This document shows positions 5,956 through 12,856 of a stretch of 41,809 nucleotides of DNA, piece after piece. The stretch comes from a virus, in IMG/VR virus record IMGVR_UViG_3300035704_000013, positions 1 through 41,809 of that record; one strand, given 5' to 3'. Numbering within the stretch: the stretch's first letter is position 1; every line of letters begins with the position of its first letter. The translations under genes and the position numbers were made by a program. The notes below the pieces were generated by a model that ran no database searches, was not told where the DNA came from, and worked only from the letters and a program-made list of their open reading frames with translations.

Positions 5956-7372
5956 CACGGTGCTGCTCCAGCGGTACACCGAGGCCTGCAATTATCCAGG
6001 CTCGTTGGACGAGGCGAGAGTCGAGGAGGCTCTCGCCCGTTACCTGGCCGTGTTCGGCATCAAGCGCCAGATCCGAAGATTGCGCGCCGGCTGGACGATT
6101 GACAGCGAGCCGTCATTGCGCAAGTACGTCGACGACGTACTCAATGAGTTCGCGAAACGCAATCCATCGGACGCGAGGGACGCGATGGCCGCGAGGGACG
6201 CGAGGGACGCGATGGCCGCGAGGGACGCGAGGGACGCGAGGGACGCGATGGCCGCGATGGCCGCGATGGCCGCGAGGGACGCGATGGCCGCGAGGGACGC
6301 GATGGCCGCGAGGGACGCGATGGCCGCGAGGGACGCGATGGCCGCGAGGGACGCGATGGCCGCGATGGCCGCGAGGGACGCGATGGCCGCGAGGGACGCG
6401 ATGGCCGCGAGGGACGCGATGGCCGCGAGGGACGCGATGGCCGCGATGGACGCGATGGACGCGATGGCCGCGATGGACGCGAGGGACGCGAGGGACGCGA
6501 TGGCCGCGAGGGACGCGATGGCCGCGATGGCCGCGAGGGACGCGAGGGACGCGAGGGACGCGATGGACGCGATGGCCGCGATGGACGCGAGGGCCGCGAT
6601 GGACGCGACGGACGCGATGGACGCGAGGGCCGCGAGGGACGCGATGGCCGCGATGGACGCGACGGACGCGATGGCCGCGATTAGTTCCCTACACCGATTC
6701 GCGCAATGGTGTTTGCAGAGCACCGGCTATTGGGGCTGGTACTGGCGCTTCGAAATGTCGGTGATGGCCGCGTTTCACATCGGCGCCGTGCAGCTGGGAC
6801 GCGAGGAAGTGAAGAAGTGGGCGCTGCCTTGTTACGAAGCTTTCCTGGCCGGCTGCTGGTTCCTGCATTGGACCGAAGACACGCTCTATTGGGTCGCCAA
6901 GCCTACCGTGCACGTGGAGCGGCTTGAGAACGGACGGCGCCTCCACAATGACAAGGGCGCCGCGGTCGAATCTGACGTCGAGAACCTCTACTTCTGGCAC
7001 GGGGTGCTGGTGCCGGCATACGCCGTTGTCCGGCCCGATTGGATCACGGTGAAAGAGATCCAGGCTGAGGAGAACGTCGAAGTCCGCCGCGTGCTGATGG
7101 AGCGATACGGTCTCGGTCGGTACCTGGAGGACAGCGGCGCGAAAAAGATCCACGCCGACGAGCTCGGCGAACTTTACCGCACCGACATCCCCGGCGACGA
7201 ACCGCTGGTGATGGTGAAGGTGATGAACTCCACGCCGGAACCGGACGGATCGTTTAAGCCGTACTTCCTGCGAGTGCCTCCAGCAATCGCACGAGCGCGC
7301 GACGCCGTGGCCTGGACGTTCGGCTACACGGATTCACGGGCCTACATGAAGGGCCTCGAGCAGCAGACGTAA
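5942..7372 (+). CDS. DUF6745-like protein with a 57-unit tripeptide repeat
   Basis: 476 aa from the ATG at 5942. Residues 1-76 form a helical N-terminal domain. Residues 77-247 are 57 tandem [D/A]-A-[M/R] tripeptides. The C-terminal part (FAQWCLQSTGYWGWYWRFE..., LYFWHGVLVPAYAV, AEENVEVRRVLMERYG, PGDEPLVMVKVMNSTPEPDGS) matches what I know of DUF6745, a family of unknown function in which the C-terminal block is preceded by variable repeats. The repeat could be a long helix or a phase-variable length spacer. A perfect terminator follows, so this is the last gene of the early operon. Confidence 0.75.
   Translation: MLPTSTVLLQRYTEACNYPGSLDEARVEEALARYLAVFGIKRQIRRLRAGWTIDSEPSLRKYVDDVLNEFAKRNPSDARDAMAARDARDAMAARDARDARDAMAAMAAMAARDAMAARDAMAARDAMAARDAMAARDAMAAMAARDAMAARDAMAARDAMAARDAMAAMDAMDAMAAMDARDARDAMAARDAMAAMAARDARDARDAMDAMAAMDARAAMDATDAMDARAARDAMAAMDATDAMAAISSLHRFAQWCLQSTGYWGWYWRFEMSVMAAFHIGAVQLGREEVKKWALPCYEAFLAGCWFLHWTEDTLYWVAKPTVHVERLENGRRLHNDKGAAVESDVENLYFWHGVLVPAYAVVRPDWITVKEIQAEENVEVRRVLMERYGLGRYLEDSGAKKIHADELGELYRTDIPGDEPLVMVKVMNSTPEPDGSFKPYFLRVPPAIARARDAVAWTFGYTDSRAYMKGLEQQT
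6170..6682 (+). repeat. 57 tandem copies of a 9-bp unit, G(A/C)CGCGA(G/T)G
   Basis: 513 bp with no interruption and no length change, all in frame. The unit varies at essentially two positions: A/C in codon 1 (Asp or Ala) and G/T in codon 3 (Arg or Met). There are two ACG (Thr) variants, and the last unit ends ATT. A common higher-order pattern is the 18-bp alternation DAM-AAR. Confidence 0.97.
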
Positions 7373-7377
7373 ACATG

Positions 7378-7408
7378 AAGGCCGGGAGCGGCAACTCCCG
7401 GCCTTTTC
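7378..7408 (+). terminator. Intrinsic terminator closing the early operon
   Basis: Perfect 10-bp stem (7379-7388 with 7395-7404), extended by one A-T pair, six-base loop, then TTTT. Lies 6 nt after the stop of the DUF6745-like gene. Confidence 0.92.
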
Positions 7409-7448
7409 AACAACCACGCCACACGCTTAACAAGGGAGAACGGCGGCA

Positions 7449-7526
7449 ATGGGTCATTGGCTTTTAGATGACACACTTTTCGCGCCTGCACAAGTGGCGA
7501 TGCGGCGCGCGGAGCACCAATCATGA
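7449..7526 (+). CDS. 25-aa leader peptide before the replication gene
   Basis: MGHWLLDDTLFAPAQVAMRR... with AAGGGAG about 11 nt upstream. Its stop overlaps the ATG of the replication gene (ATGA at 7523-7526). The main gene has no clear ribosome site of its own, so this peptide may drive its translation by coupling. Confidence 0.45.
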   Translation: MGHWLLDDTLFAPAQVAMRRAEHQS

Positions 7527-8740
7527 GCGCCGGCGTGGTGCCGGTACGAACGGCGGCGGCAACCCAGAGGCTCTCTCGCTTCGCAGCGGTCCCGGTGGAG
7601 GTGATCAAACGATTCGGCCCGCTGATTGGCTCGCACGGGCTGACACTGCTTCTGCTGCTCAGCGCAGAAGCGAACAACGACACTGACATCGTGGTGTTTC
7701 GCTCGGCCGATATCGGCGCGCCGATGGGCATGGGCAAACGCAATGTAAACAAAACCCTGTTGCAGTGGGAGCGGAACGCCGAGATCCACGGAAAGATGTA
7801 CCAGGTAGTGGCGCTGCCCCGCGGCTACAGCCAAGCAGATGGCTGGCGAGCCTACCGGCTGCTGATGCGCCGAGATCCGGCGGCAGAAAAACTCCCGCCC
7901 CAGCCCGTGACAAGTGGGAACCGCAGTTCCCACCTTACCGGGAACTATAGTTCCCACCAAACAGCGCAGGCGAGCACTGCAGTTCCCAGACATGGGAACC
8001 AGAGTGCCCGCACAATAAGGAACTCTAGACTCAATCTAGACTCAGAAGCACCTATCCCCCCTTCCCCCCTTCCAAACCCAGCGAGCCAGACTCCGGGCGA
8101 GATCCGAAAACCCGGTGGACTGGCCCCCCCACCCCCAGAGGCGGTGCCCTGCGAAGACTCGCGACATGCGCGGCTGGAGCGCTGGATCGTGTTCCGCTGG
8201 GAGGAGGCGAATGCGCCGGAAAAAATGCCCTGGGCGGACAAGCAGGACATGCGCGTGCAGCTCGGCCATTCGCTGAAGGGTGCCTTCGCCGACCGGCGGG
8301 TGTGGGACGAGGACACGCTGAAACGCTGCGTGGAGAACCGTTTTGCCAGCGATCTCGGGCCGAAGCGCCGCGAGCCGCCGGCGCGCTGGATCTCGCGGCT
8401 GTGGGAATACCGCGACGGTCCCCTCGATGAGTACCGCAAGCTGAAATCGATCGGAGGTGAACGTGGCGACACAACCGAACGACGCACGGGCGAACGAACG
8501 GCTGGAACTGGAGCACTGCGAAACAACGCAACTGTCGCAAGAACAGTTAGCAATTTCCATCAGACCGCAGCAGCGCTTCAATTCCTTGCAAACGAGAGAG
8601 CAAACGCAGGACGCAGTGACCGGGGCGATGTTTCGCCTGGCGAACCTGGTGAACGCCACGATCGAAACCGGCCGCATGGTGGCAACGGCACAAGCGCTCG
8701 AGGACATGCCGGCGCGCGCGCTGGAGTTGGGGTTCCTTGA
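7523..8740 (+). CDS. Phage replication-initiator-like protein
   Basis: Open frame of 405 codons. Residues 20-115 resemble a winged-helix DNA-binding domain (VPVEVIKRFGPLIGSHGLTLLLLL, RSADIGAPMGMGKRNVNKTLLQWERN), a layout shared with lambda O and other initiators. A low-complexity linker (GNRSSHLTGNYSSH) follows, and its DNA holds the candidate origin. A second helical domain (ERWIVFRWEEANAPEKMPWADKQDM...WISRLWEYRDGPLDEYRK) comes next. From about 8460 the frame overlaps the next gene by 278 nt and the tail becomes Arg/Gly-rich and unnatural, so the true stop may have been lost. No helicase motif is seen. The initiator role is inferred from architecture and context. Confidence 0.65.
   Translation: MSAGVVPVRTAAATQRLSRFAAVPVEVIKRFGPLIGSHGLTLLLLLSAEANNDTDIVVFRSADIGAPMGMGKRNVNKTLLQWERNAEIHGKMYQVVALPRGYSQADGWRAYRLLMRRDPAAEKLPPQPVTSGNRSSHLTGNYSSHQTAQASTAVPRHGNQSARTIRNSRLNLDSEAPIPPSPLPNPASQTPGEIRKPGGLAPPPPEAVPCEDSRHARLERWIVFRWEEANAPEKMPWADKQDMRVQLGHSLKGAFADRRVWDEDTLKRCVENRFASDLGPKRREPPARWISRLWEYRDGPLDEYRKLKSIGGERGDTTERRTGERTAGTGALRNNATVARTVSNFHQTAAALQFLANERANAGRSDRGDVSPGEPGERHDRNRPHGGNGTSARGHAGARAGVGVP
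7914..8044. other. Candidate replication origin: three GGGAAC/GTTCCC palindromes and a direct repeat
   Basis: Palindrome 1: GTGGGAAC-CGCA-GTTCCCAC (7914-7933). Palindrome 2: GGGAAC-TATA-GTTCCC (7940-7955). Palindrome 3, opposite order: GTTCCCA-GACA-TGGGAAC (7982-7999), nested within GCACT...AGTGC. Each has a 4-nt spacer. An AT-richer stretch follows with TCTAGACTCA repeated at 8024-8033 and 8035-8044. The lambda origin likewise lies within gene O as repeated initiator sites beside an AT-rich element. An autoregulatory operator is the alternative. Confidence 0.55.
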
Positions 8741-9269
8741 GCTGGAGCGGACCTGGGCAATGGCCGCGCTGCCGTCGCCGGGCGAGATCCGCGAATTGGG
8801 CCTGCGGCTGCTGGCCGACGAGCAGCAGCACCAGCGCTCGCTCAAAAACTGGCGCGAGCGGGATGAACTTGAGCGGCGCCGGAGGGAACACCCGGAGGAG
8901 TTTATGGGCCTCGGCGACCTGGCGTCGATTGCGCGCAACCGCGGTGTGACGCTTTCGGCCGATGCGGACCCTCCGCCAAGCTCGCCGGCCGAGCAACGCC
9001 AGGACGAGCGAGAGCGCGTGGCGAAGCTCGGGCGACAGAGCCGGTATTTGCGGGAAGTGGCGGGAAAACCACTGGTGCCGGAAATCACGATCGACCCTGA
9101 CACCAACCACTTCCGAGCGAAATTCGAGTTCAGCGCGATCGGGAATTCACGGGAAGAAGCCTGCGAGGAGCTGGCCGAGTTGGTCCGCGCGGCAGGCCTG
9201 GCGAAGTTTGTGCCGTCGAGTCTGACGGTGAGCGAGGACGAACCCAAACTGGAGGGCAACAATGGCTGA
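8463..9269 (+). CDS. Hypothetical protein of the replication block
   Basis: 268 aa from the GTG at 8463, with GGAGG 5 nt upstream; GTG 8457 is an alternative but sits on that site. Largely helical: ALEDMPARALELGFLELERTWAMAALPSPGEI, then a coiled-coil-like Arg/Glu-rich part (RERDELERRRREHPEE), then an alpha/beta C-terminus (FRAKFEFSAIGNSREEACEELAELV). Not recognised. Given its place after an initiator-like gene it could be a helicase loader or accessory factor, but no Walker motif is seen. It overlaps the previous frame by 278 nt and the next gene by 8. Confidence 0.65.
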   Translation: MATQPNDARANERLELEHCETTQLSQEQLAISIRPQQRFNSLQTREQTQDAVTGAMFRLANLVNATIETGRMVATAQALEDMPARALELGFLELERTWAMAALPSPGEIRELGLRLLADEQQHQRSLKNWRERDELERRRREHPEEFMGLGDLASIARNRGVTLSADADPPPSSPAEQRQDERERVAKLGRQSRYLREVAGKPLVPEITIDPDTNHFRAKFEFSAIGNSREEACEELAELVRAAGLAKFVPSSLTVSEDEPKLEGNNG

Positions 9270-9585
9270 CGACAATCGATACCTGGAGGTCGGGCGCGAT
9301 CTCCGCGATTTGGCGGAGATCCTGTTGGACGCGAACTTCACGGCGGATGAAGCATGGCAACACTTCCAGCGCGCGTACCTGGAGAAGGCTCTCGAGCGCG
9401 CGGGCGGCAATATGTGCCGCGCAGCGCAGCTGGTCAAGCTGCATCGCAACACCTTCGCCAGGCACGTGCCGTTTGAAGCGGCGAACCAGGTGCGTGAGCG
9501 GGTGCGCCAGCATCGGGCGAAGATGCGAGGCAGGAAACCGATCGCCAGTGTGCGCGAGGTAACCGCGCAAAGGCGTGCGGCGTGA
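9262..9585 (+). CDS. Fis-type helix-turn-helix DNA-binding protein
   Basis: 107 aa. Residues about 30-75 read AYLEKALERAGGNMCRAAQLVKLHRNTFARHV, the Fis/HTH_8 pattern in which the second helix follows AA-LVxxHRNTF. The C-terminal tail is very basic (RERVRQHRAKMRGRKP). Such a protein would bend or bind DNA as a regulator or nucleoid-type factor. ATG overlaps the end of the preceding gene. Confidence 0.85.
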   Translation: MADDNRYLEVGRDLRDLAEILLDANFTADEAWQHFQRAYLEKALERAGGNMCRAAQLVKLHRNTFARHVPFEAANQVRERVRQHRAKMRGRKPIASVREVTAQRRAA

Positions 9586-9890
9586 CGCATTTCACGTCAC
9601 CGTATCGAGCGCGGGCGCACGAGGTGATTTCGCGCGTGCTCGAGCAGATGCGGGGCAAGCCGGAGAAGGAAATCCGCAAAGCGGTGAGTGCGGCGTATCC
9701 GTTCGGCGATCGGCACTACTGGCCTTACAAGATGTGGTGCGACGAAGTGAAGCGGCTGCTGGGCACGAAGCAAAAGCCGGCGGCAAAAGGCGCATATCAA
9801 AAGTTGCGTGAGTGGGAAGAACTCTATGGCGGCAAACGAGAGGAGGAGCATGACGTATCGGAGACTGCGCAAAAAAGTGAAGGTGGTTGA
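9582..9890 (+). CDS. Conserved phage protein of unknown function (HYWPYKMW family)
   Basis: 102 aa from a GTG overlapping the previous stop. KPEKEIRKAVSAAYPFG and HYWPYKMWCDEVKRLLG are a motif pair I associate with small uncharacterised proteins in many phages. The last 14 codons overlap the Tad2-fusion gene, which starts at 9850. Confidence 0.75.
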   Translation: MTHFTSPYRARAHEVISRVLEQMRGKPEKEIRKAVSAAYPFGDRHYWPYKMWCDEVKRLLGTKQKPAAKGAYQKLREWEELYGGKREEEHDVSETAQKSEGG

Positions 9891-10398
9891 AGCGGTCCAG
9901 TGGATCGGCGACAACCTGAACGAAGTGATGGAATTTGGCGGGAAGTATGTCCACGTTCACGGCCACAAAGAATTGGCAGTAACAACACCGTCCGGCCCGG
10001 TGGACGTTCCGCTCGGCCACTGGATCGTGAAAGGCGCGCCTGAGGATTTCTACCCCGTGCCGCACGAAAACATCGTTGAACTCTTCGAGCCCGCAGATAT
10101 CGGCGGCAGCGAAGGCTTGGATTTCGGTGGCGCCCTGGCTGCGCTGAAGGAAGGCAGGCGAGTGGCGCGGTCCGGATGGAACGGCAAGGGTATGTGGATC
10201 GCACTGTCGCCCGGTTCGACAGATCTGCCGGCGGAGAAGTTCTGGGCCGGTCCGAATCGCGAGTATGCGAAGTCTCAGGGGGGATGTGCGACCGTGCTGC
10301 CGTGTATCACGATGAAAACCGTGAACGGCCCGATCCTGATGGGCTGGCTTGCGTCGCAGACCGACATGCTGGCCGAGGACTGGGAGGTTGTCGACTGA
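9850..10398 (+). CDS. tad2-like: Tad2 (DUF2829) anti-Thoeris domain fused to an N-terminal phage domain
   Basis: 182 aa from ATG 9850, preceded by GAGGAGG. Residues about 90-182 (LDFGGALAALKEGRRVARSGWNGKGMW...MGWLASQTDMLAEDWEVV) match DUF2829, the Thoeris anti-defence 2 family, which binds the cyclic ADP-ribose-type signal made by ThsB and stops ThsA activation. Key family features seen are the SGWNGKGM turn and the C-terminal WLASQTDMLAEDW block. Residues 1-82 (VEAVQWIGDN...LGHWIVKGAPEDFYPVPHENIVELFEP) resemble another common small phage domain with the GDWIVKG...FYP pattern. Having both in one chain is unusual, and the N-terminal domain may add a second ligand or help oligomerise. It heads a set of genes that ends with an Acb2-type gene. 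Activity is inferred from family. Confidence 0.85.
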   Translation: MTYRRLRKKVKVVEAVQWIGDNLNEVMEFGGKYVHVHGHKELAVTTPSGPVDVPLGHWIVKGAPEDFYPVPHENIVELFEPADIGGSEGLDFGGALAALKEGRRVARSGWNGKGMWIALSPGSTDLPAEKFWAGPNREYAKSQGGCATVLPCITMKTVNGPILMGWLASQTDMLAEDWEVVD

Positions 10399-10787
10399 TG
10401 GCGACACGAATCACGAAGCTGGACAAGGACGCACGCAAAGGCGCGAAGCTGCTGAAAGGACAGAAGCAGCTGACGAACGCTGAGATCAACAAGGCGATGA
10501 AGGAAGCCGCCTCGGCGATCGATGCGCTCGAGGCCGACAACAATCAGCTGAAGCGAATGATGGTGTGGGAGCGTGCGCAGCTGATCTACTTCACCAACCT
10601 GGTCATGGAATACACCCGCGGGCAGCGCGTGGTGGGAACTCCGATCCGCGCATTCAACGAGCTGCCCGAACCGGAACAGCAGAAGTTGGTGGCGCGAGCG
10701 GTGGCCGAGTTGAAAGATCCGCGCGTGAACGTGCCGGTGGAAGAAGCGCTGGTGGAACGACCGCCGGCGAAAAAGCTGATCACGTAA
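10398..10787 (+). CDS. Hypothetical protein in the anti-defence cluster
   Basis: 129 aa starting MATRITKLDKDARKGAKLL. Helical, with a predicted coiled coil (INKAMKEAASAIDALEADNNQLKRMMVWER) and a short C-terminal domain (LPEPEQQKLVARAVAELKDPRV). TGATG junction with the Tad2 fusion. Not recognised. Its position between Tad2- and Acb2-type genes makes another counter-defence or regulatory role possible. Confidence 0.65.
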   Translation: MATRITKLDKDARKGAKLLKGQKQLTNAEINKAMKEAASAIDALEADNNQLKRMMVWERAQLIYFTNLVMEYTRGQRVVGTPIRAFNELPEPEQQKLVARAVAELKDPRVNVPVEEALVERPPAKKLIT

Positions 10788-10795
10788 GCGGGTTT

Positions 10796-11035
10796 ATGAG
10801 CGATGGCTCAAGTAGATGGCGCAAGACGAAACGCGGCCGCGAACCGAAAGATGCGCGCATGCAGCAGATTTGCGCGCGACTGCGGCAGGGCGCCACCTAC
10901 AAAGAGATCGCCGCGGAGTTCTCGATCTCGATCGGCCGCGTGGCGCAGATCAGGGAGTACGCCGGCATCGAGCGACGCCACAAAGCGCGCGTCGATGAGA
11001 CTTCCACCACCGAAACCCAGAATCACGGAGGATGA
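10796..11035 (+). CDS. Small helix-turn-helix protein
   Basis: 79 aa from ATG 10796. Basic N-terminus (RWRKTKRGREPK), then ICARLRQGATYKEIAAEFSISIGRVAQIREYAG, a clear HTH of the sigma-70 region 4 or resolvase type. It could regulate the anti-defence genes, in the manner of Aca proteins that accompany anti-CRISPRs; that comparison is inference. It ends 3 nt before the Acb2-type gene. Confidence 0.75.
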   Translation: MSDGSSRWRKTKRGREPKDARMQQICARLRQGATYKEIAAEFSISIGRVAQIREYAGIERRHKARVDETSTTETQNHGG

Positions 11036-11038
11036 TGA

Positions 11039-11254
11039 ATGCCGCACTTCAACCTGGACGAGATCTTCAGCTATCACGCGCCTGAACCGGGCGACCCGGA
11101 GAAGTACGAGGCAATCCGTAGAGCAGCGAAAGACCTGGCACGCGCGATCATCGACAACACGCCCGGATCGGCGGACCAGACGGCGGCGATCCGCAAAGTG
11201 CGTGAAGCGGTGATGGCGGCAAACGCGTCGATCGCAGTTAAAGGCAAGTACTGA
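11039..11254 (+). CDS. acb2-like: Acb2/Tad1-hairpin-domain protein, anti-CBASS or anti-Thoeris sponge
   Basis: 71 aa. IFSYHAPEPGDPEKYEAIRRAAKDLARAII, NTPGSADQTAAIRKVREAVMAANASIA is the two-helix hairpin signature of the Acb2/Tad1 family (T4 Vs.4, phage PaMx33 Acb2). Family members form hexamers that sequester cyclic di- and trinucleotides and so block CBASS; Tad1 members bind gcADPR signals. The length is usual for the minimal domain. GGAGGATGATG lies at its start. The end overlaps a convergent minus-strand gene by 17 nt. The family call is strong; the ligand cannot be told from sequence. Confidence 0.88.
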   Translation: MPHFNLDEIFSYHAPEPGDPEKYEAIRRAAKDLARAIIDNTPGSADQTAAIRKVREAVMAANASIAVKGKY

Positions 11255-11495
11255 CCAGCTGCGCGGCGCGCTTCGCCGCCATGCAGAGCGCGAGATGGAT
11301 CCGCAGCCACATCTGGACGAGTTCGTGGCGCGGCGATGCGGCGCAGCGCATGCAGTAGTCGCAGGTGATGACGTGCAGGTGGTGCATCTGGTTGCGGGCA
11401 GCGTAGCACCAAATGACCTTCGTGTGACGCGGGCTACGTGGTTCCAAACGCCGGCTATAAGGCGTTTTGTTGAGCTCGAGCCGCGACGGACGCAT
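11238..11495 (-). CDS. Small Cys/His-containing protein on the minus strand
   Basis: 85 aa from the minus-strand ATG at 11495, with GGAG 11 nt upstream; a shorter form would start at 11387. The centre reads MHHLHVITCDYCMRC and then a helical MWLRIHLALCMAAKRAA. Third codon positions are nearly all G or C in this frame from about 11400 down, better than in the competing plus-strand frame 11295-11552. It is one of very few genes opposite to the phage operons, so it may be expressed in the lysogen. It converges on the Acb2-type gene. No family recognised. Confidence 0.45.
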   Translation of the reverse strand: MRPSRLELNKTPYSRRLEPRSPRHTKVIWCYAARNQMHHLHVITCDYCMRCAASPRHELVQMWLRIHLALCMAAKRAAQLVSTCL

Positions 11496-11762
11496 TTAAC
11501 TCTAAACTCCAGCAATAAAGCCCTTGCTCTGCTTCTACTCCGGTTGAGATAGTCGGAAGGCTTTCTCACCTACATATCTTTCGGCATTCCTGCACGAGCC
11601 GACGCGGACCTAACCAAGTCCCAGCTGAGCGAATCCGGCGTTGTAAGCCCCAGCAGCGGCCATGCGGTCCGGCAAAGCTAGCGCGAGGCACGCAGGAGAC
11701 GTGTTTCTGATTTAGCAATCGGCAATCGAGGCAGCGGCTGTGGCTCACACCATGGGGGGCCA
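11496..11762. other. Gap with no gene recognised
   Basis: Between the minus-strand small gene and the next plus-strand gene. I see no ORF with good codon use, no strong hairpin with a T-run and no confident promoter. As a divergent intergenic space it is the likeliest place in the early half for a control region. Confidence 0.4.
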
Positions 11763-12266
11763 TTGGCACGACATGCAAGCCGCACGACCAAACTTGAATC
11801 CGTGAACGGCGCGGTGATCCGCTCGATCGGCTCGACTGAAGCGCGCGAGCTGGTCGCCTCCGGGATCGCCGACGATCTGGGATGCAAATGCAGGAACTGC
11901 CGGCAGAAGCCGCCTGAGAAGATCAGACTGCGCGGACCGCGCACGAAGAACTACAAGCCACAAGCCAACATCACCCTGCGCGAGCTCGAGGGCAATGCCC
12001 AGGGACATCGGCGCGCCATGCGCAAAGTGAAAGCCTGGCCGAAGACGCACGACATGCACGCTGTCACGGTGCACGCCGGGCCCCATGGATCAAAGATCTG
12101 GGTGCCGAGCGAGAAGGCCGCGGCCGAGCGGGCGAAAGAAGTGGCCGAGGTGCGCAAGCCGAACCCCTACTGTGCGCCCACGGTTGGCGGCGGCTGGCTG
12201 ACGGCGAAGGATGTGAAGAAGATCGCCGAGGCCGAGCTGGCCCGCGCCGAACAGGCGAGGAACTAG
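11763..12266 (+). CDS. Hypothetical protein
   Basis: 167 aa from TTG 11763, with a G-run (GGGGGG) just upstream; GTG 11802 is a possible later start. CKCRNCRQKPPEKIRLRGPRTKNYKPQ suggests a basic nucleic-acid-binding or zinc module. The middle has LRELEGNAQGHRRAMRKVKAWPKTH and the end is a charged helix. Not recognised. It precedes the second recombinase. Confidence 0.6.
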   Translation: MARHASRTTKLESVNGAVIRSIGSTEARELVASGIADDLGCKCRNCRQKPPEKIRLRGPRTKNYKPQANITLRELEGNAQGHRRAMRKVKAWPKTHDMHAVTVHAGPHGSKIWVPSEKAAAERAKEVAEVRKPNPYCAPTVGGGWLTAKDVKKIAEAELARAEQARN

Positions 12267-12277
12267 GCCGGCGGACA

Positions 12278-12302
12278 GGTAACAAAATGCTGTTTTGTTA
12301 CC
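12278..12302. repeat. Perfect 10-bp inverted repeat GGTAACAAAA/TTTTGTTACC
   Basis: Arms 12278-12287 and 12293-12302 around TGCTG, 11 nt before the start of the short recombinase. Candidate binding or crossover site for that recombinase, an operator, or a hairpin in its leader. It has no T-run after it. The 10-mer CGTTTGATTT also occurs on both sides of the gene (12304 and 12862). Confidence 0.7.
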
Positions 12303-12313
12303 CCGTTTGATTT

Positions 12314-12856
12314 ATGGAGCACCTTTCAAGTGAGCAGGTTCTGGCACTTTTAGCCGCTGCTCGAGCCGAGCGCGAGCGCGACTGGCTGATGATCCTGGTG
12401 GGCTTCTGGCACGGCCTGAGAGCCTCGGAAGTGGTTGGGTTGATAGCCAGTTCGATCGCCGACGGCCAGATCACGGTACAGCGGCTGAAGGGCTCGATGA
12501 AGACGTCGCAGGACGTCGTGGTAGATGCGGATCCGCTGCTGAATTGTCGCGCGGCGCTGTTTGATTTCATTCGGGGCATGCACCCGAATCAAAGAGTTTT
12601 CCCGGTGTCCAGAGTTCACTTCTGGCGCCTGGTTCGGAAGTACGGCTTGCGCGCGGGAATCCCGAAACGGCTGGCTCACCCGCACATCCTGAAGCACTCG
12701 ATCGCAATGCAAAGCATTCACACGGCAGGGATTGAGAACGTGCGTCAGCACCTGGGACACAAGTCGATGAGCTCCACAGGTCGTTATCTAAAAGTCGACG
12801 ACAAGAGAGCGATGGCGGCGGTGGTGGGAGCGGTAAAGGCTGCGAAGGACGTCTGA
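12314..12856 (+). CDS. Short tyrosine recombinase (catalytic domain only)
   Basis: 180 aa, roughly half the usual integrase length, without the N-terminal arm- and core-binding domains. Catalytic motifs seen: FWHGLRASEVVGL (Arg I), HPHILKHSIAMQ where the usual HxLRH is HILKH (Lys in place of Arg II), LGHKSMSS (His) and GRYLKV (Tyr nucleophile). Short phage recombinases with LKH in this position are known to me, so the change need not kill activity. No obvious Shine-Dalgarno; the gene starts just after an inverted repeat. It could resolve genome multimers or invert a segment; its substrate is unknown. Confidence 0.85.
   Translation: MEHLSSEQVLALLAAARAERERDWLMILVGFWHGLRASEVVGLIASSIADGQITVQRLKGSMKTSQDVVVDADPLLNCRAALFDFIRGMHPNQRVFPVSRVHFWRLVRKYGLRAGIPKRLAHPHILKHSIAMQSIHTAGIENVRQHLGHKSMSSTGRYLKVDDKRAMAAVVGAVKAAKDV

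Noticed and set aside
6170-6682. Possible CRISPR array
   Set aside because: Units are 9 bp, directly adjacent, in frame, and have no spacers or dyad.
6040-6723. Minus-strand frame with Ile-Ala-Ser-Leu-Ala repeats across the 9-bp array
   Set aside because: A 9-bp repeat without stops is open in several frames. The plus frame continues into the conserved DUF6745-like domain; the minus frame has no such support.
11295-11552. Plus-strand 85-codon frame after the Acb2-type gene
   Set aside because: Third positions are less G/C-rich than in the minus-strand frame over the same bases, and no ribosome site is evident.
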